DNA of 8,516 nt from an uncultured Neisseria sp. (lineage in GTDB: Bacteria; Pseudomonadota; Gammaproteobacteria; Burkholderiales; Neisseriaceae). The DNA is taken from assembly GCA_927911515.1 (NCBI GenBank), contig CAKMQH010000117.1:1-8516 (forward strand). Reading direction: 5' to 3'. A program made the position numbers and the translations under genes. This document shows positions 1 through 6,546 of this stretch, piece after piece (the first letter of the stretch is position 1; each line of letters opens with the position of its first letter). The notes under the pieces were generated by a model, which made no database searches, was not told where the DNA came from, and worked only from the letters and a program-made list of their open reading frames with translations.

Positions 1-262
1 TTGGTCTGTGTAAAGTGAGTGCGCAAAGTCATCTGAAGGCGATGTGTTTGAACCTGTTGAAAGCCGCCAACAGGCTAAGTGTGCCTGTTGGCGCCTAAAA
101 GGCGGCTCGGATGCCTTATTATGGGGCATCTGGGGAGAAAACGGGGATATTTGGCATGAAAACAGCCGAAAAACCTGTGTTTGGGTTTGGCTGTTGGGGG
201 TGAAGGGGAAGAGGGGAATTTTGCAAAGGTCTCAGGGTCATTCTAAGCATCAGGAGGGCGAG
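1..262. other. Non-coding, structured leader / intergenic region
   Basis: I see no convincing gene here. A reading frame stays open from position 44 into the gene at 263, but there is no good ribosome binding site near 44 and the translated segment looks like chance protein. The stretch holds three consecutive stem-loops: 65-75 with 83-93 (11 bp, 7-base loop), 110-115 with 125-130 (6 bp), and 161-170 with 186-195 (10 bp with one G-U pair). An alternative pairing joins 62-68 with 101-107. From memory, 161-235, ending in GCAAAGGTCTCA, resembles a dispersed non-coding repeat found between Neisseria genes. I could not check this. Confidence 0.5.
65..93. repeat. Perfect 11-bp stem-loop
   Basis: CGCCAACAGGC at 65-75 is followed by a 7-base loop and its exact complement at 83-93. 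No T-run follows on either strand, so it does not look like an ordinary intrinsic terminator. The flanking AGCCGCC (62-68) and GGCGGCT (101-107) are also complementary, so the region could switch between two folds. Confidence 0.65.
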
Positions 263-565
263 ATGATCAATGTTGACAATACTGTTAATGTTCAAATTTT
301 TTGGAAGCCACAAGAAGACAGAGGTTGCAAGACAATTCCTCCTATCGGTCTCTTTTATCCTGTAAGCAAATTTGAAGATGGGGTTTTTCAAGAAAATTTT
401 CCTAGAAGTATCGTTTTAGATATTTACGAACATATAGCCAATAAAAACATCAGTTATGCGAAGGCTTGGTTTCTCATAAGGAAAAATGAAAAGATCCCGC
501 AAGGAACAAAATTTAAAATCTTTGATGGAGCAAGATGCATCGCGGATGTTGTTTCAATTTCTTAA
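263..565 (+). CDS. Small hypothetical protein, EF-Tu C-terminal-domain-like
   Basis: This encodes 100 residues. I chose the ATG at 263 because CAGGAGGG (251-258) is a strong ribosome binding site five to six bases upstream; the frame is open further upstream but has no such site. No signal peptide or membrane segment is visible. The N-terminal half has a strand-like stretch followed by RGCKTIPPIGLFYPVSKF. The C-terminus has AKAWFLIRKNEK and then GTKFKIFDGARCIADVVSI. This layout recalls short proteins that look like domain 3 of EF-Tu (a GGRKTP..GYRP-like segment, then G..F.I.EG...G.G.V). In Neisseria and other bacteria these often sit as small orphan or immunity-like genes near toxin loci. That comparison is pattern-level only. 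No partner gene is visible, since the upstream neighbour lies outside the window. The gene ends 40 bases before the DUS terminator shared with hpuB. Confidence 0.65.
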   Translation: MINVDNTVNVQIFWKPQEDRGCKTIPPIGLFYPVSKFEDGVFQENFPRSIVLDIYEHIANKNISYAKAWFLIRKNEKIPQGTKFKIFDGARCIADVVSIS

Positions 566-604
566 GAAAGAAATCGTAGATTAGACAAAACCCAACCAAA
601 TATT

Positions 605-638
605 AAGGTCGTCTGAAAAAACGTTTTCAGACGACCTT
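605..638. terminator. Inverted DUS pair, bidirectional terminator
   Basis: Two exact copies of the 12-mer uptake sequence, AGGTCGTCTGAA at 606-617 and its complement at 626-637, form a 15-bp perfect stem with loop AACG (620-623). It lies between two converging genes: the small ORF ending at 565 and hpuB ending at 659. Neisseria commonly use such DUS pairs as transcription terminators. T-rich sequence follows on both strands but there is no long T-run. Confidence 0.8.
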
Positions 639-796
639 TCTTGTTACTTCAAACGCTTTTAGAACTTGGCTTCAAGCGTAAAGTTGTAGCTTCTGCCCGG
701 AGAGGTGAAGCGTTCTATACCGGCATGGGTTTTGTTGTCGACGCGGTTGACTGTGCCGAATTCGCGGATGCTGCGCAGCGATTCCCAAGTGTAGTA

Positions 797-803
797 TTTT
801 TTT
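797..803 (-). other. hpuB frameshift site, seven-A tract (minus strand)
   Basis: On the coding strand, AAC is followed by seven A and then TACTAC. Read as written, the protein diverges after YNIGNKK. With six A the frame gives NKKYYTWESLRSIREF and runs to a normal barrel end (NFTLEAKF, stop). One extra A is therefore the break. Confidence 0.85.
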
Positions 804-1929
804 GTTGCCGATGTTGTACGCACCGGCGCGCAGGGTGAAGTATTTGCCCAAGTTGACGTAGCCTGTCAGGTCAAAAAGCGTATAGGCTTTGCTGTGCTTG
901 GCAAACGGCCATGGGTTGTTCAAATCATCACTGCTGTGGACGGTGTCAGACGGTTTTTTAGCTGCGGTGTGGGTCAGGTACGCATTGATGCCCCAGCGTT
1001 TGGACGGCGCATCGTAGCCCAGATTGTAAACGGCAGACCACGGGGAAAGGGCGTTAATCGGGGTTTCCTGTCCGTTGGTTTGTTTGGCTTTGCCTTTGAT
1101 GTAGCTGACATTGACACCTGCGTGCGTGCCTTGCGGCAAACCGATACTGTCGAGATTCCATGTGCCGTTAAATTCCAAACCTTTCACCCATGCTGAGGAA
1201 CGGTTTTGGTTTTGCCAAACGGGCGAGCTGACCAAGGCGGTACCGTCGGAAATCGGAGCGTAGTTGGGGCTGTTGGGATTATCGGAAGATACGCCCATGT
1301 AGGTCAGTTCGATAAAATTACGGTAGCGGGTTTGGAAACCGGAGAATTTAAAGTTTCCTGCTTTGCCGCTGCCGGCAAGTCCCAGTTCGAAGTTTTTGGC
1401 GGTTTCTGCCTTAAGGTTAGGGTTTGCTTTAAGGTAGAAGTCAGGATGCGGGAACAAGAGCCAGGTTTCATCCGAAGTCGGCGCGCGGAAGCCTGTACTG
1501 TATTTCGCCAGAAGATTCAGACGCGGCGTGAATTTCCAGTCTAATCCTAAACCGTAGCTGAAACCGCTGTGTTTACGCTCGCTGCCAAGATAGGGGATTT
1601 GACCGCGGATGGCAGGGGTATAGTTGGGGTTGTCCTTGGCTTTGCTGCTGCTGTTGTCGTAGCGAACCCCGGCATTGAGGCGGTATTGGCTGCTGTCGCC
1701 GAATTGGAAGGTGTTGTTCCAGTAGGCAAAACGGTTTTTGGAGGAGCTTTCGACCAGCATAGTCAATTCTTGGTTGTTGGACGTTTGATATTTTGGGTCG
1801 TATAGGCGTACCCAATAGCTATGATCACTATTTCCGCTGTCGTTTTGGGAACCACCCAATCCGTATTGCATTGCCCATACCAATTTGGAGAAGTCGATTT
1901 GTTTTTCGGCATCGGCACCAAATTGGGTA

Positions 1930-1935
1930 TTTTTT
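1930..1935 (-). other. hpuB frameshift site, six-A tract (minus strand)
   Basis: On the coding strand, CGTC is followed by six A and then TACCC. As written, the frame runs out of family-like sequence after FRNIRQK and stops at 1763. Adding one A (seven in all) gives RQKNTQFGADAEKQIDFSK, which joins directly to VWAMQYGLGG in the downstream frame. Removing two A would also restore it. Confidence 0.85.
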
Positions 1936-2734
1936 GACGGATGTTGCGAAACATATGGTACACGTCGCTGTTCACACCGCTGCGATTATAATCCGTCGGC
2001 AAATCCCAGCTCCAGGTGCTCATGTCGATGGTTTGACGGTCGTAACGCAGGTTAAGACTGTCCCATGGACCTTTGTCAAGTTGGTTTTTATATTCAAAAC
2101 CGATGCGTTTGCGGTAGGAAATATCTTGACGGGAACGGGTATCGCCCAATGCCTCGCCTTTATAGTTTGCCGCCCACATATTGGATAATTCGGTCGTTGT
2201 GCGGTCGGTACGAGAGTCTTCGTAAATCCAGCCGATACGGTTTTGATCGTTGAAGTTGTAACCCAGTTTGAATAAGGTGCTTTTGTTTACCCAATCTTGT
2301 GGATCGGGTTTGCTGCGGGCTACGCCGCGGCTGCCGTAGTTGGTGCTGCCGGCATTCGGGTTCCAGCTTTGTTTGTTGTCGGTGATGACGGTATCGGCAG
2401 CGTCGCTGTTGTTTTTGGTTTCTTTACCGAAACGGCGGGTATAAACCATCAATGCGTCCAGACCCAGCCAAGTTCCTGCGGCGGTTATGCTGCTGAATTT
2501 CTGGCTGTTGCGTCCGATATAGCCGCCTTTAATGCCCAAATGGTAGGGCTTTTCTTCGGAAACATAGTCGCTTGCGGATTTGGTTTTATAGTTGACGGCA
2601 CCGCCCAATGCACCGCTGCCGGATTTGAGCGAGTCCGCGCCTTTGGTGAGGGTTACTTCCGAGAAATTTTCAGGTTCGGAAGTGTTGCGGTTTGCATTGA
2701 AGTTGCCGTATGCACCGAACAACTCTTGGAATGC

Positions 2735-2746
2735 TTCAGACGACCT
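2735..2746 (-). repeat. DNA uptake sequence inside hpuB
   Basis: An exact AGGTCGTCTGAA on the minus strand, lying in the plug region and encoding part of SRSSEAF. It marks DNA preferentially taken up by competent Neisseria. Confidence 0.85.
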
Positions 2747-3132
2747 GCTTTCTGCTTGTGCCAGTCCGTCCACGTTGATGGCGACGCGGTCTTTATCGAC
2801 ACCGCGTATGGTAAAACCGTTGGAACCGGAGCGCCCGCCTTCGACGACGCTGATGCCCGGATCGTAGCGCACCAAGTCGCTTTCGTCAGAGACCATTTGT
2901 TTATCCAATGCCTGACGGCGGACTTTCTCTTCGCCAAGTTTTTGGGCTTTACGACCACCAATGACTTTGACTTCATTCAAATCCTGACGGACCTGCGGTA
3001 CGGGATCGGCTGCGAAGGCAGGGAAAGTTTGGCTGACAACAACTGCCAGCAGTACGGGTTTGAAGGGGAAGGACATTTTTTGCCTCTTAAAGATGTACTG
3101 ATTATCGGTTTATTGGGATGTTTGACGTACGG

Positions 3133-4131
3133 TTACTTGCTGACAGGTGTCAAGCTTGTATCCGTCGTATTGCGGTCTGATGAATTTTCTACGCCGCCGA
3201 ATACGGTATCCAACGATTTATCGGCATCGAAGGTTACTTTGCCGCCTATGCTGACTTCTGTTTTATGGGCGCCGTTAAACTGACCGAAGAATTTTCCTTC
3301 GACTTTACCGTTTTTACCGTCTGATTCGGCAGTGCCTGAGAAATCAACACCGTTGATGCCCACATCTTTCATTACAACGTCCGGACCGTAATCCGCATTA
3401 CCTAAAATCGTGCCGCCGAGTTTGTTGGTGTTGAAATTGGCTGTGAGCAGTGAAAGTTTGGGAGCGGTTTTTTCAGACGACTCATAGGGTTTTTTGGGCT
3501 CGTAGGTAGAGGTAACAAAATTGCCGTTGCGGACGCGGACTGCCCAAACTTCGTATGTGGTCTTGCCTTTTGCCACTGTACTGTCTGACGGAGTGTAATA
3601 AGACGGTTTCGCCGTGCCAACAGGTTTGCCGCCGACAAATAGGTCTGCCGTGCCGTCTGAACTTATCCATGCGCCGAATTTGAGGTGGTCCTGTTTGGTT
3701 GCGGGCGCGTAGGTGAACTGTCCGGAACTGCTGCAACAGACAAACAGTTTTCCACCCTCAGACAAAGGCTGACCTTCGTGGCGTGTACGCAGATTGTAGG
3801 AAGGGCTGAAAGAGGAAGGAATAATCGGATCAGAGTATGAGCTGATGTTGTAATAGTTGCCGGAAGGGGTTTGATAGACATATTGTTTACTAGTGGTATA
3901 GTCGCCCCATAGATCTTTTACTTTGAGTTCGGCTTCATGCAGGCTGCCGCCTTTACCGGAAAGGGTGTTGATGGTCTGTACCGCACTGCTTTCATCACTC
4001 AGCTTGACATTGGCGATAGGCTGCGCCGTAGGTATGGCAACGGGGACTTTCGGTTCGGATGCGCCTCCTCCAGCGCAGGCAGTCAGAATAAGGGTCGCTG
4101 CCGCAGAAATTGCGGGTACTTTGATTTTCAT
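3133..4131 (-). CDS. hpuA: HpuA, haemoglobin-haptoglobin receptor surface lipoprotein
   Basis: This encodes 332 residues. HpuA is the surface lipoprotein half of the two-part haem-iron receptor; it binds haemoglobin or haemoglobin-haptoglobin and passes it to HpuB. The N-terminus is a lipoprotein signal with lipobox LTAC, so Cys19 is the lipidated residue, followed by a flexible AGGGASEPKVP linker. The rest is rich in Gly, Ser and beta-type sequence, as expected for a beta-sandwich plus small barrel, with SLLTANFNTNKLGGTILG and FSGTAESDGKNGKVEGKFFG resembling the C-terminal barrel repeats of Slam-dependent lipoproteins. The start at 4131 has AAGAGAG seven bases upstream (4139-4145). The gene is intact and is first in the operon with hpuB. 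Its length is right for HpuA and far shorter than TbpB or LbpB. No poly-G run is present near the start, unlike the phase-variable meningococcal gene. The assignment rests on architecture and on the hpuB and slam2 neighbours. Confidence 0.85.
   Translation of the reverse strand: MKIKVPAISAAATLILTACAGGGASEPKVPVAIPTAQPIANVKLSDESSAVQTINTLSGKGGSLHEAELKVKDLWGDYTTSKQYVYQTPSGNYYNISSYSDPIIPSSFSPSYNLRTRHEGQPLSEGGKLFVCCSSSGQFTYAPATKQDHLKFGAWISSDGTADLFVGGKPVGTAKPSYYTPSDSTVAKGKTTYEVWAVRVRNGNFVTSTYEPKKPYESSEKTAPKLSLLTANFNTNKLGGTILGNADYGPDVVMKDVGINGVDFSGTAESDGKNGKVEGKFFGQFNGAHKTEVSIGGKVTFDADKSLDTVFGGVENSSDRNTTDTSLTPVSK
3650..3661 (+). repeat. Canonical meningococcal-type DUS core inside hpuA
   Basis: GTGCCGTCTGAA contains the full 10-mer GCCGTCTGAA (3652-3661) and matches the 12-mer AT-DUS at 11 positions. 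It differs from the AGGTCGTCTGAA form used elsewhere in the window. It lies inside the HpuA coding region, opposite the segment encoding SSDGTA. Confidence 0.75.
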
Positions 4132-4156
4132 GATGAATCTCTCTTAATATTGATAT

Positions 4157-4184
4157 TTTATAAATTAATGATAAGGATTACCAA
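4157..4184 (-). promoter_or_regulatory. Predicted hpuAB promoter
   Basis: On the minus strand, TTGGTA (4184-4179) and TATAAA (4162-4157) are separated by 16 bases. They match the sigma-70 hexamers at 4/6 and 5/6. The -10 box lies 25 bases upstream of the hpuA start. The spacer is almost entirely the Fur-like site. Confidence 0.6.
4164..4182. promoter_or_regulatory. Fur-box-like operator at hpuA promoter
   Basis: ATTAATGATAAGGATTACC matches the 19-base Fur consensus GATAATGATAATCATTATC at 14 positions, including the run TAATGATAA. It sits between the predicted -35 and -10 boxes of hpuA, where bound Fur would block RNA polymerase. Iron repression of hpuAB is known in Neisseria; this exact site is inferred. 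Confidence 0.6.
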
Positions 4185-4563
4185 TTTTGTTGTAATATTT
4201 TGTAATAATTATGGTGTTTTGGCAATATCCGCGTGGATTTTTTATGATTTCTTAAGTAAATATTAAGAAATAAATCAATTAAAGACATGGAGTTGAATAT
4301 TTGTTCTAAATATCTGATTTGATATTGTTATCTATTACTGATGAAGAATATCGGGTGATAGTGTAATCAAACTATTGCTTTGGATTCGCAAGATATATTG
4401 CAGGCGTGTTTAGTGGGTTGGCTTGATTAATCCTATGAATCTACTGATGAATAACATTTGAATAATTTATAAGACCATAAAAATAAATCAGTTATGTTTG
4501 TTTTGGAAATTTACCTCTATAATGCTGCATCTTAATGCGAATCTGTTGCTTTTACGCAAAAAT

Positions 4564-4591
4564 AAGGTCGTCTGAAAAGTTCAGAGACCTT
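4564..4591. repeat. DUS with imperfect inverted partner (hairpin)
   Basis: An exact AGGTCGTCTGAA at 4565-4576 is followed after AAG by TTCAGAGACCT (4580-4590). That is the complementary DUS with one C missing, leaving a 12-bp stem with one bulged base. It could terminate transcripts entering from the AT-rich region. The right arm might instead derive from the GAGACCTTTG end of a Neisseria intergenic repeat, which also appears in inverse orientation near 226-234. Confidence 0.6.
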
Positions 4592-4603
4592 TGACAGCCG
4601 TAA

Positions 4604-4621
4604 ATCCCTGACTGGGGGAAT
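4604..4621. repeat. dRS3-like small palindrome, degenerate
   Basis: ATCCC, seven bases, then GGGAAT. This is one or two bases short of the Neisseria dRS3 element (ATTCCC, eight bases, GGGAAT). The match is weak and could be chance. Confidence 0.3.
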
Positions 4622-4810
4622 CAGTAGGGCATGGCGGTTTGCATTTGGCTACCCCTACGATATACACACATATATTTCGGATGATTTTGAATGTTAAGAA
4701 TAAAACAAAAAATGGTTTCGGCATCGTTATGTTGCCTGTTGCCTTCCGCAGTCTTGGCTCAATTGCCCGAAGGTGGTGTCCGGCAGGATGCGCCTTCTCA
4801 GGATGCTGCC

Positions 4811-4830
4811 GTACAGTGCAGCAAAAACAA
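4811..4830 (+). other. slam2 frameshift site 1
   Basis: The signal-peptide frame runs through QDAAVQ and then becomes Cys/Lys-rich nonsense, while the next frame carries KQWLDILSEEERSSEKN. One base is missing in this interval. Adding an A to AAAAA (4823-4827) would join the frames as SKKQWLD; another position a few bases upstream is equally possible. Confidence 0.75.
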
Positions 4831-4857
4831 TGGCTGGATATTTTGTCCGAAGAAGAA

Positions 4858-4869
4858 AGGTCGTCTGAA
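4858..4869 (+). repeat. DNA uptake sequence inside slam2
   Basis: An exact AGGTCGTCTGAA, encoding part of the ERSSEK segment in the corrected frame. It lies soon after the first slam2 frameshift. Confidence 0.85.
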
Positions 4870-5106
4870 AAGAATGAGAATGTCGGCGAACCGACTGTGG
4901 TCGGCGATGATTTTTTGGCGGCAAACCCGCGTATTCTTGAGGACGCGCTGATTCAAGCACTTAACGGCAATAGCGCAGATTTGGTTTCTTCGCTTGCCGC
5001 ACTTTACCGCAAACAGCCCAACCACAATCCCAAGCTGATTGCACGTGCCGATGCTTTGCTGGCAAAGTTGAAAGGGCGGACTTCCGAAGCGGTCGAGCGT
5101 TATCGT

Positions 5107-5114
5107 ACCCTTAT
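5107..5114 (+). other. slam2 frameshift site 2
   Basis: The upstream frame gives AVERYRTL and then diverges. The downstream frame gives YESDVSDDRILLDLAAAEF. Inserting one T after ACCCTT joins them as RTLYESDVSDDR, so one base is missing here. Confidence 0.85.
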
Positions 5115-5125
5115 GAATCCGACGT

Positions 5126-5136
5126 TTCAGACGACC
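5126..5136 (-). repeat. DNA uptake sequence, 11/12, inside slam2
   Basis: TTCAGACGACC, the complement of the DUS, matches at 11 of 12 positions with the last base changed to G. It lies just after the second slam2 frameshift. Confidence 0.65.
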
Positions 5137-6276
5137 GCATATTGTTGGATTTGGCGGCGGCAGAGTTTCAGGATTATCGTTTGGGCGAGGCGGCGGCGCA
5201 TTTCCGCCATGCCGCGCAACGCGATATACCTGCCCCCGTTTTGGAAAACGTCAAACGCTTTCAAGAAGCCGTCAAGCGGCAGACAGAATGGAAATGGTCT
5301 GGTGGAATCAGTCCCGTGCATAGCGATAACGCCAACAACGCTGCTCCGCGTTATTGCATCGAAACAAGGGGGCAAACCGCATGCAGCGTTACTTTGCCCG
5401 TCAGTGCCAACGGCTTGAATTACGAATTGAACACCGAAAAACTCACCCCGCTGTACGGGCATCACGCCGTCAAATTCCGCGCCAACCTCAGCGGAACGAG
5501 CTATTTTTTCGACCGCCAATCGGCTTACGACGATGCGTTCGGCAGGGCTTATTTGGGCTGGCAGCGCAAGGACGGCAAACAAACCGTCAGCGTTTTACCG
5601 TTTTATCAGGCACAGTTGGCGGGCAGCAGCGAATTTGACAGCAAAAAAGAAAAAAACCGCCGCGCCGCGCCGTATATGCTGGCACACGGGGTCGGCGTAC
5701 AGCTTTCGCATATGGCCAATCTCGGCAACGCGACACAACTTTATTACTCGCTGGAACGCTACCGCCAAAACTATCGGGAAACTGATCGTGCGCTGCGTAA
5801 CGACGGTTGGCACGACGGCACCTATCTCTCCCTGGCACGCCGTTTCGGCAATACGACCCTGTTCGGCGGTTGGCAATACAACCGATTTGTTCCTGAAAAC
5901 AAAAACATACGCAATGCCGTCAACAATGCCGCCTACCGTCGCAACAGTTTCAATATAGGCTGGATACAGCAATGGCCGTTTTTGGGCGGGCTGAACAGCC
6001 GCCTGACCGCTTCATTTGCCAACCGTCGCTATAAAGGTATTATGGCATTCGGTACGGAGCCGCAACGCAACCGCGAGCGTTCCCTCTTCGTCAGCCTCAG
6101 CCATAATAAATTGTCCTACAAAGGCATCACGCCGACCTTGAATTACGGATACAGCCGCATCCGCAGCAATGCCCCTTATGCACGACGCAGCAGCCGTCAA
6201 TGGTCGTTGGGAGCTGAATGGAATTTTTAAAAACAGCCGTAAATTCGGATGCGTGGACCTCCGCGTCTTAATCCAA

Positions 6277-6546
6277 TTACTTCATCGCAGCTTTCAACGC
6301 AAACGCCGCCAGTAGTGCCCCTAAGCGGAATTTTCGGGGGATGGCGAGTCCTGCCGTTTTATACAGGAGGCGTGTGCGGTTCAGTTCGCTACCCAAGTCC
6401 AGCAGCGTCATCAGCTTATCCGACTTGCGATCGTCCTGTTCTTTCCATTTTTGCTGTTTCATATGCGATGCCTCGATTCTCAGGCGAACCAACTTGGCTT
6501 CCAGTTGCAACAGTTCGCGTGCTTCATCGCGTTCCGTTTTATTCAT
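6277..6546 (-). CDS. Small YqjK-like protein, third gene of yqjDE-type operon
   Basis: This encodes 89 residues. The start at 6546 has a strong ribosome binding site (GGAAGGAGAGG) just upstream and overlaps the end of the yqjE-like gene by 8 bases, so translation is probably coupled. The first two thirds are charged and helical (ERDEARELLQLEAKLVRLRI, then a KQQKWKEQDDRK segment). The C-terminus is a short hydrophobic stretch (GALLAAFALKAA, about 77-87) ending in Lys, which could touch or enter the membrane. I do not recognise a conserved domain. The comparison with E. coli yqjK rests on gene order and size, not on visible similarity. It converges on slam2, with 46 bases between the stops. Confidence 0.75.
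   Translation of the reverse strand: MNKTERDEARELLQLEAKLVRLRIEASHMKQQKWKEQDDRKSDKLMTLLDLGSELNRTRLLYKTAGLAIPRKFRLGALLAAFALKAAMK

Larger units (their letters stand above)
659..3076 (-). pseudogene. hpuB, TonB-dependent haemoglobin/haptoglobin receptor, two frameshifts
   Basis: This is the outer-membrane partner of HpuA. It imports haem iron from haemoglobin or haemoglobin-haptoglobin using TonB energy. The start at 3076 has AAGAGG seven bases upstream. A signal peptide spans residues 1-22 (cut AFA/ADP) and a TonB-box-like EVKVIG spans 35-40. The plug runs over about 45-170, with GFTIRGVDKDRVAINVDG and SGALGGAVNYKTKS. The rest is a beta-barrel, including YSTGFRAPTSDE and NPNLKAETAKNFELGL. The frame breaks at T6 (1930-1935, about residue 380) and at T7 (797-803, about residue 757). 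Correcting both gives about 805 residues ending in EAKF, the terminal Phe typical of barrel proteins; that stop is at 659. As written, the first product would stop at 1763 and a second open stretch (1883-672) lacks the correct last 48 residues. It lies 56 bases downstream of hpuA with no terminator between, so the two form an operon. HpuB is preferred over TbpA or LbpA because of the size and the short lipoprotein partner. Confidence 0.85.
4132..4690. other. AT-rich divergent intergenic region between hpuA and slam2
   Basis: These 559 bases hold no supportable gene. On the hpuA side are the ribosome binding site, promoter and Fur-like site. The middle (about 4190-4560) is very AT-rich with no repeat I can name. 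It includes a consensus -10 hexamer TATAAT on the plus strand (4518-4523), without a good -35. Next come a DUS hairpin (4564-4591), an imperfect dRS3-like palindrome (4604-4621), and a weak promoter candidate for slam2 (TTGCAT 4639-4644, TATACA 4661-4666). Confidence 0.6.
4691..6230 (+). pseudogene. slam2, surface lipoprotein assembly modifier, two frameshifts
   Basis: Slam2 is an outer-membrane barrel protein that moves HpuA across the outer membrane to the cell surface. The start at 4691 directly follows an in-frame TGA and gives a signal peptide (residues 1-23, cut VLA/QLP); the ribosome binding site is weak. A periplasmic TPR-like helical domain follows (about 45-160), with ALNGNSADLVSSLAALYRKQ, LLAKLKGRTSEAVERYR and ILLDLAAAEFQDYRLGEAA. 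The barrel begins near WKWSGGISPVHSDNANNAAP and ends in GAEWNF with a terminal Phe. Motifs such as PYMLAHGVGVQLSH and LSYKGITP match my memory of meningococcal NMB1971. The frame breaks twice, near 4811-4830 and near 5107-5114, each an apparent one-base loss. Corrected, the protein is about 513 residues. The long C-terminal open stretch (5142-6230) is intact but has no start or signal peptide of its own. The gene is divergent from hpuAB, the usual location. Confidence 0.87.

Noticed and set aside
44..262. In-frame extension of the small ORF upstream to 44
   Set aside because: No ribosome binding site near 44, protein unlike any family, and it overlaps three stem-loops. The strong site at 251-258 points to the start at 263.
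2297..3283. Long plus-strand open frame of 328 codons
   Set aside because: It lies opposite hpuB and the hpuA end. Its Ala/Val/Gly/Phe-rich protein is typical of a shadow of a Gly/Asn-rich coding strand.
3133..4131. TbpB or LbpB as the identity of the lipoprotein
   Set aside because: At 332 residues it is about half their usual length, and the adjacent exporter matches Slam2, the HpuA-specific one, rather than Slam1.
6248..6268. Possible terminator hairpin between slam2 and the yqjK-like gene
   Set aside because: The stem is only about six pairs with wobble pairs and no T-run follows; on the minus strand it is mismatched.
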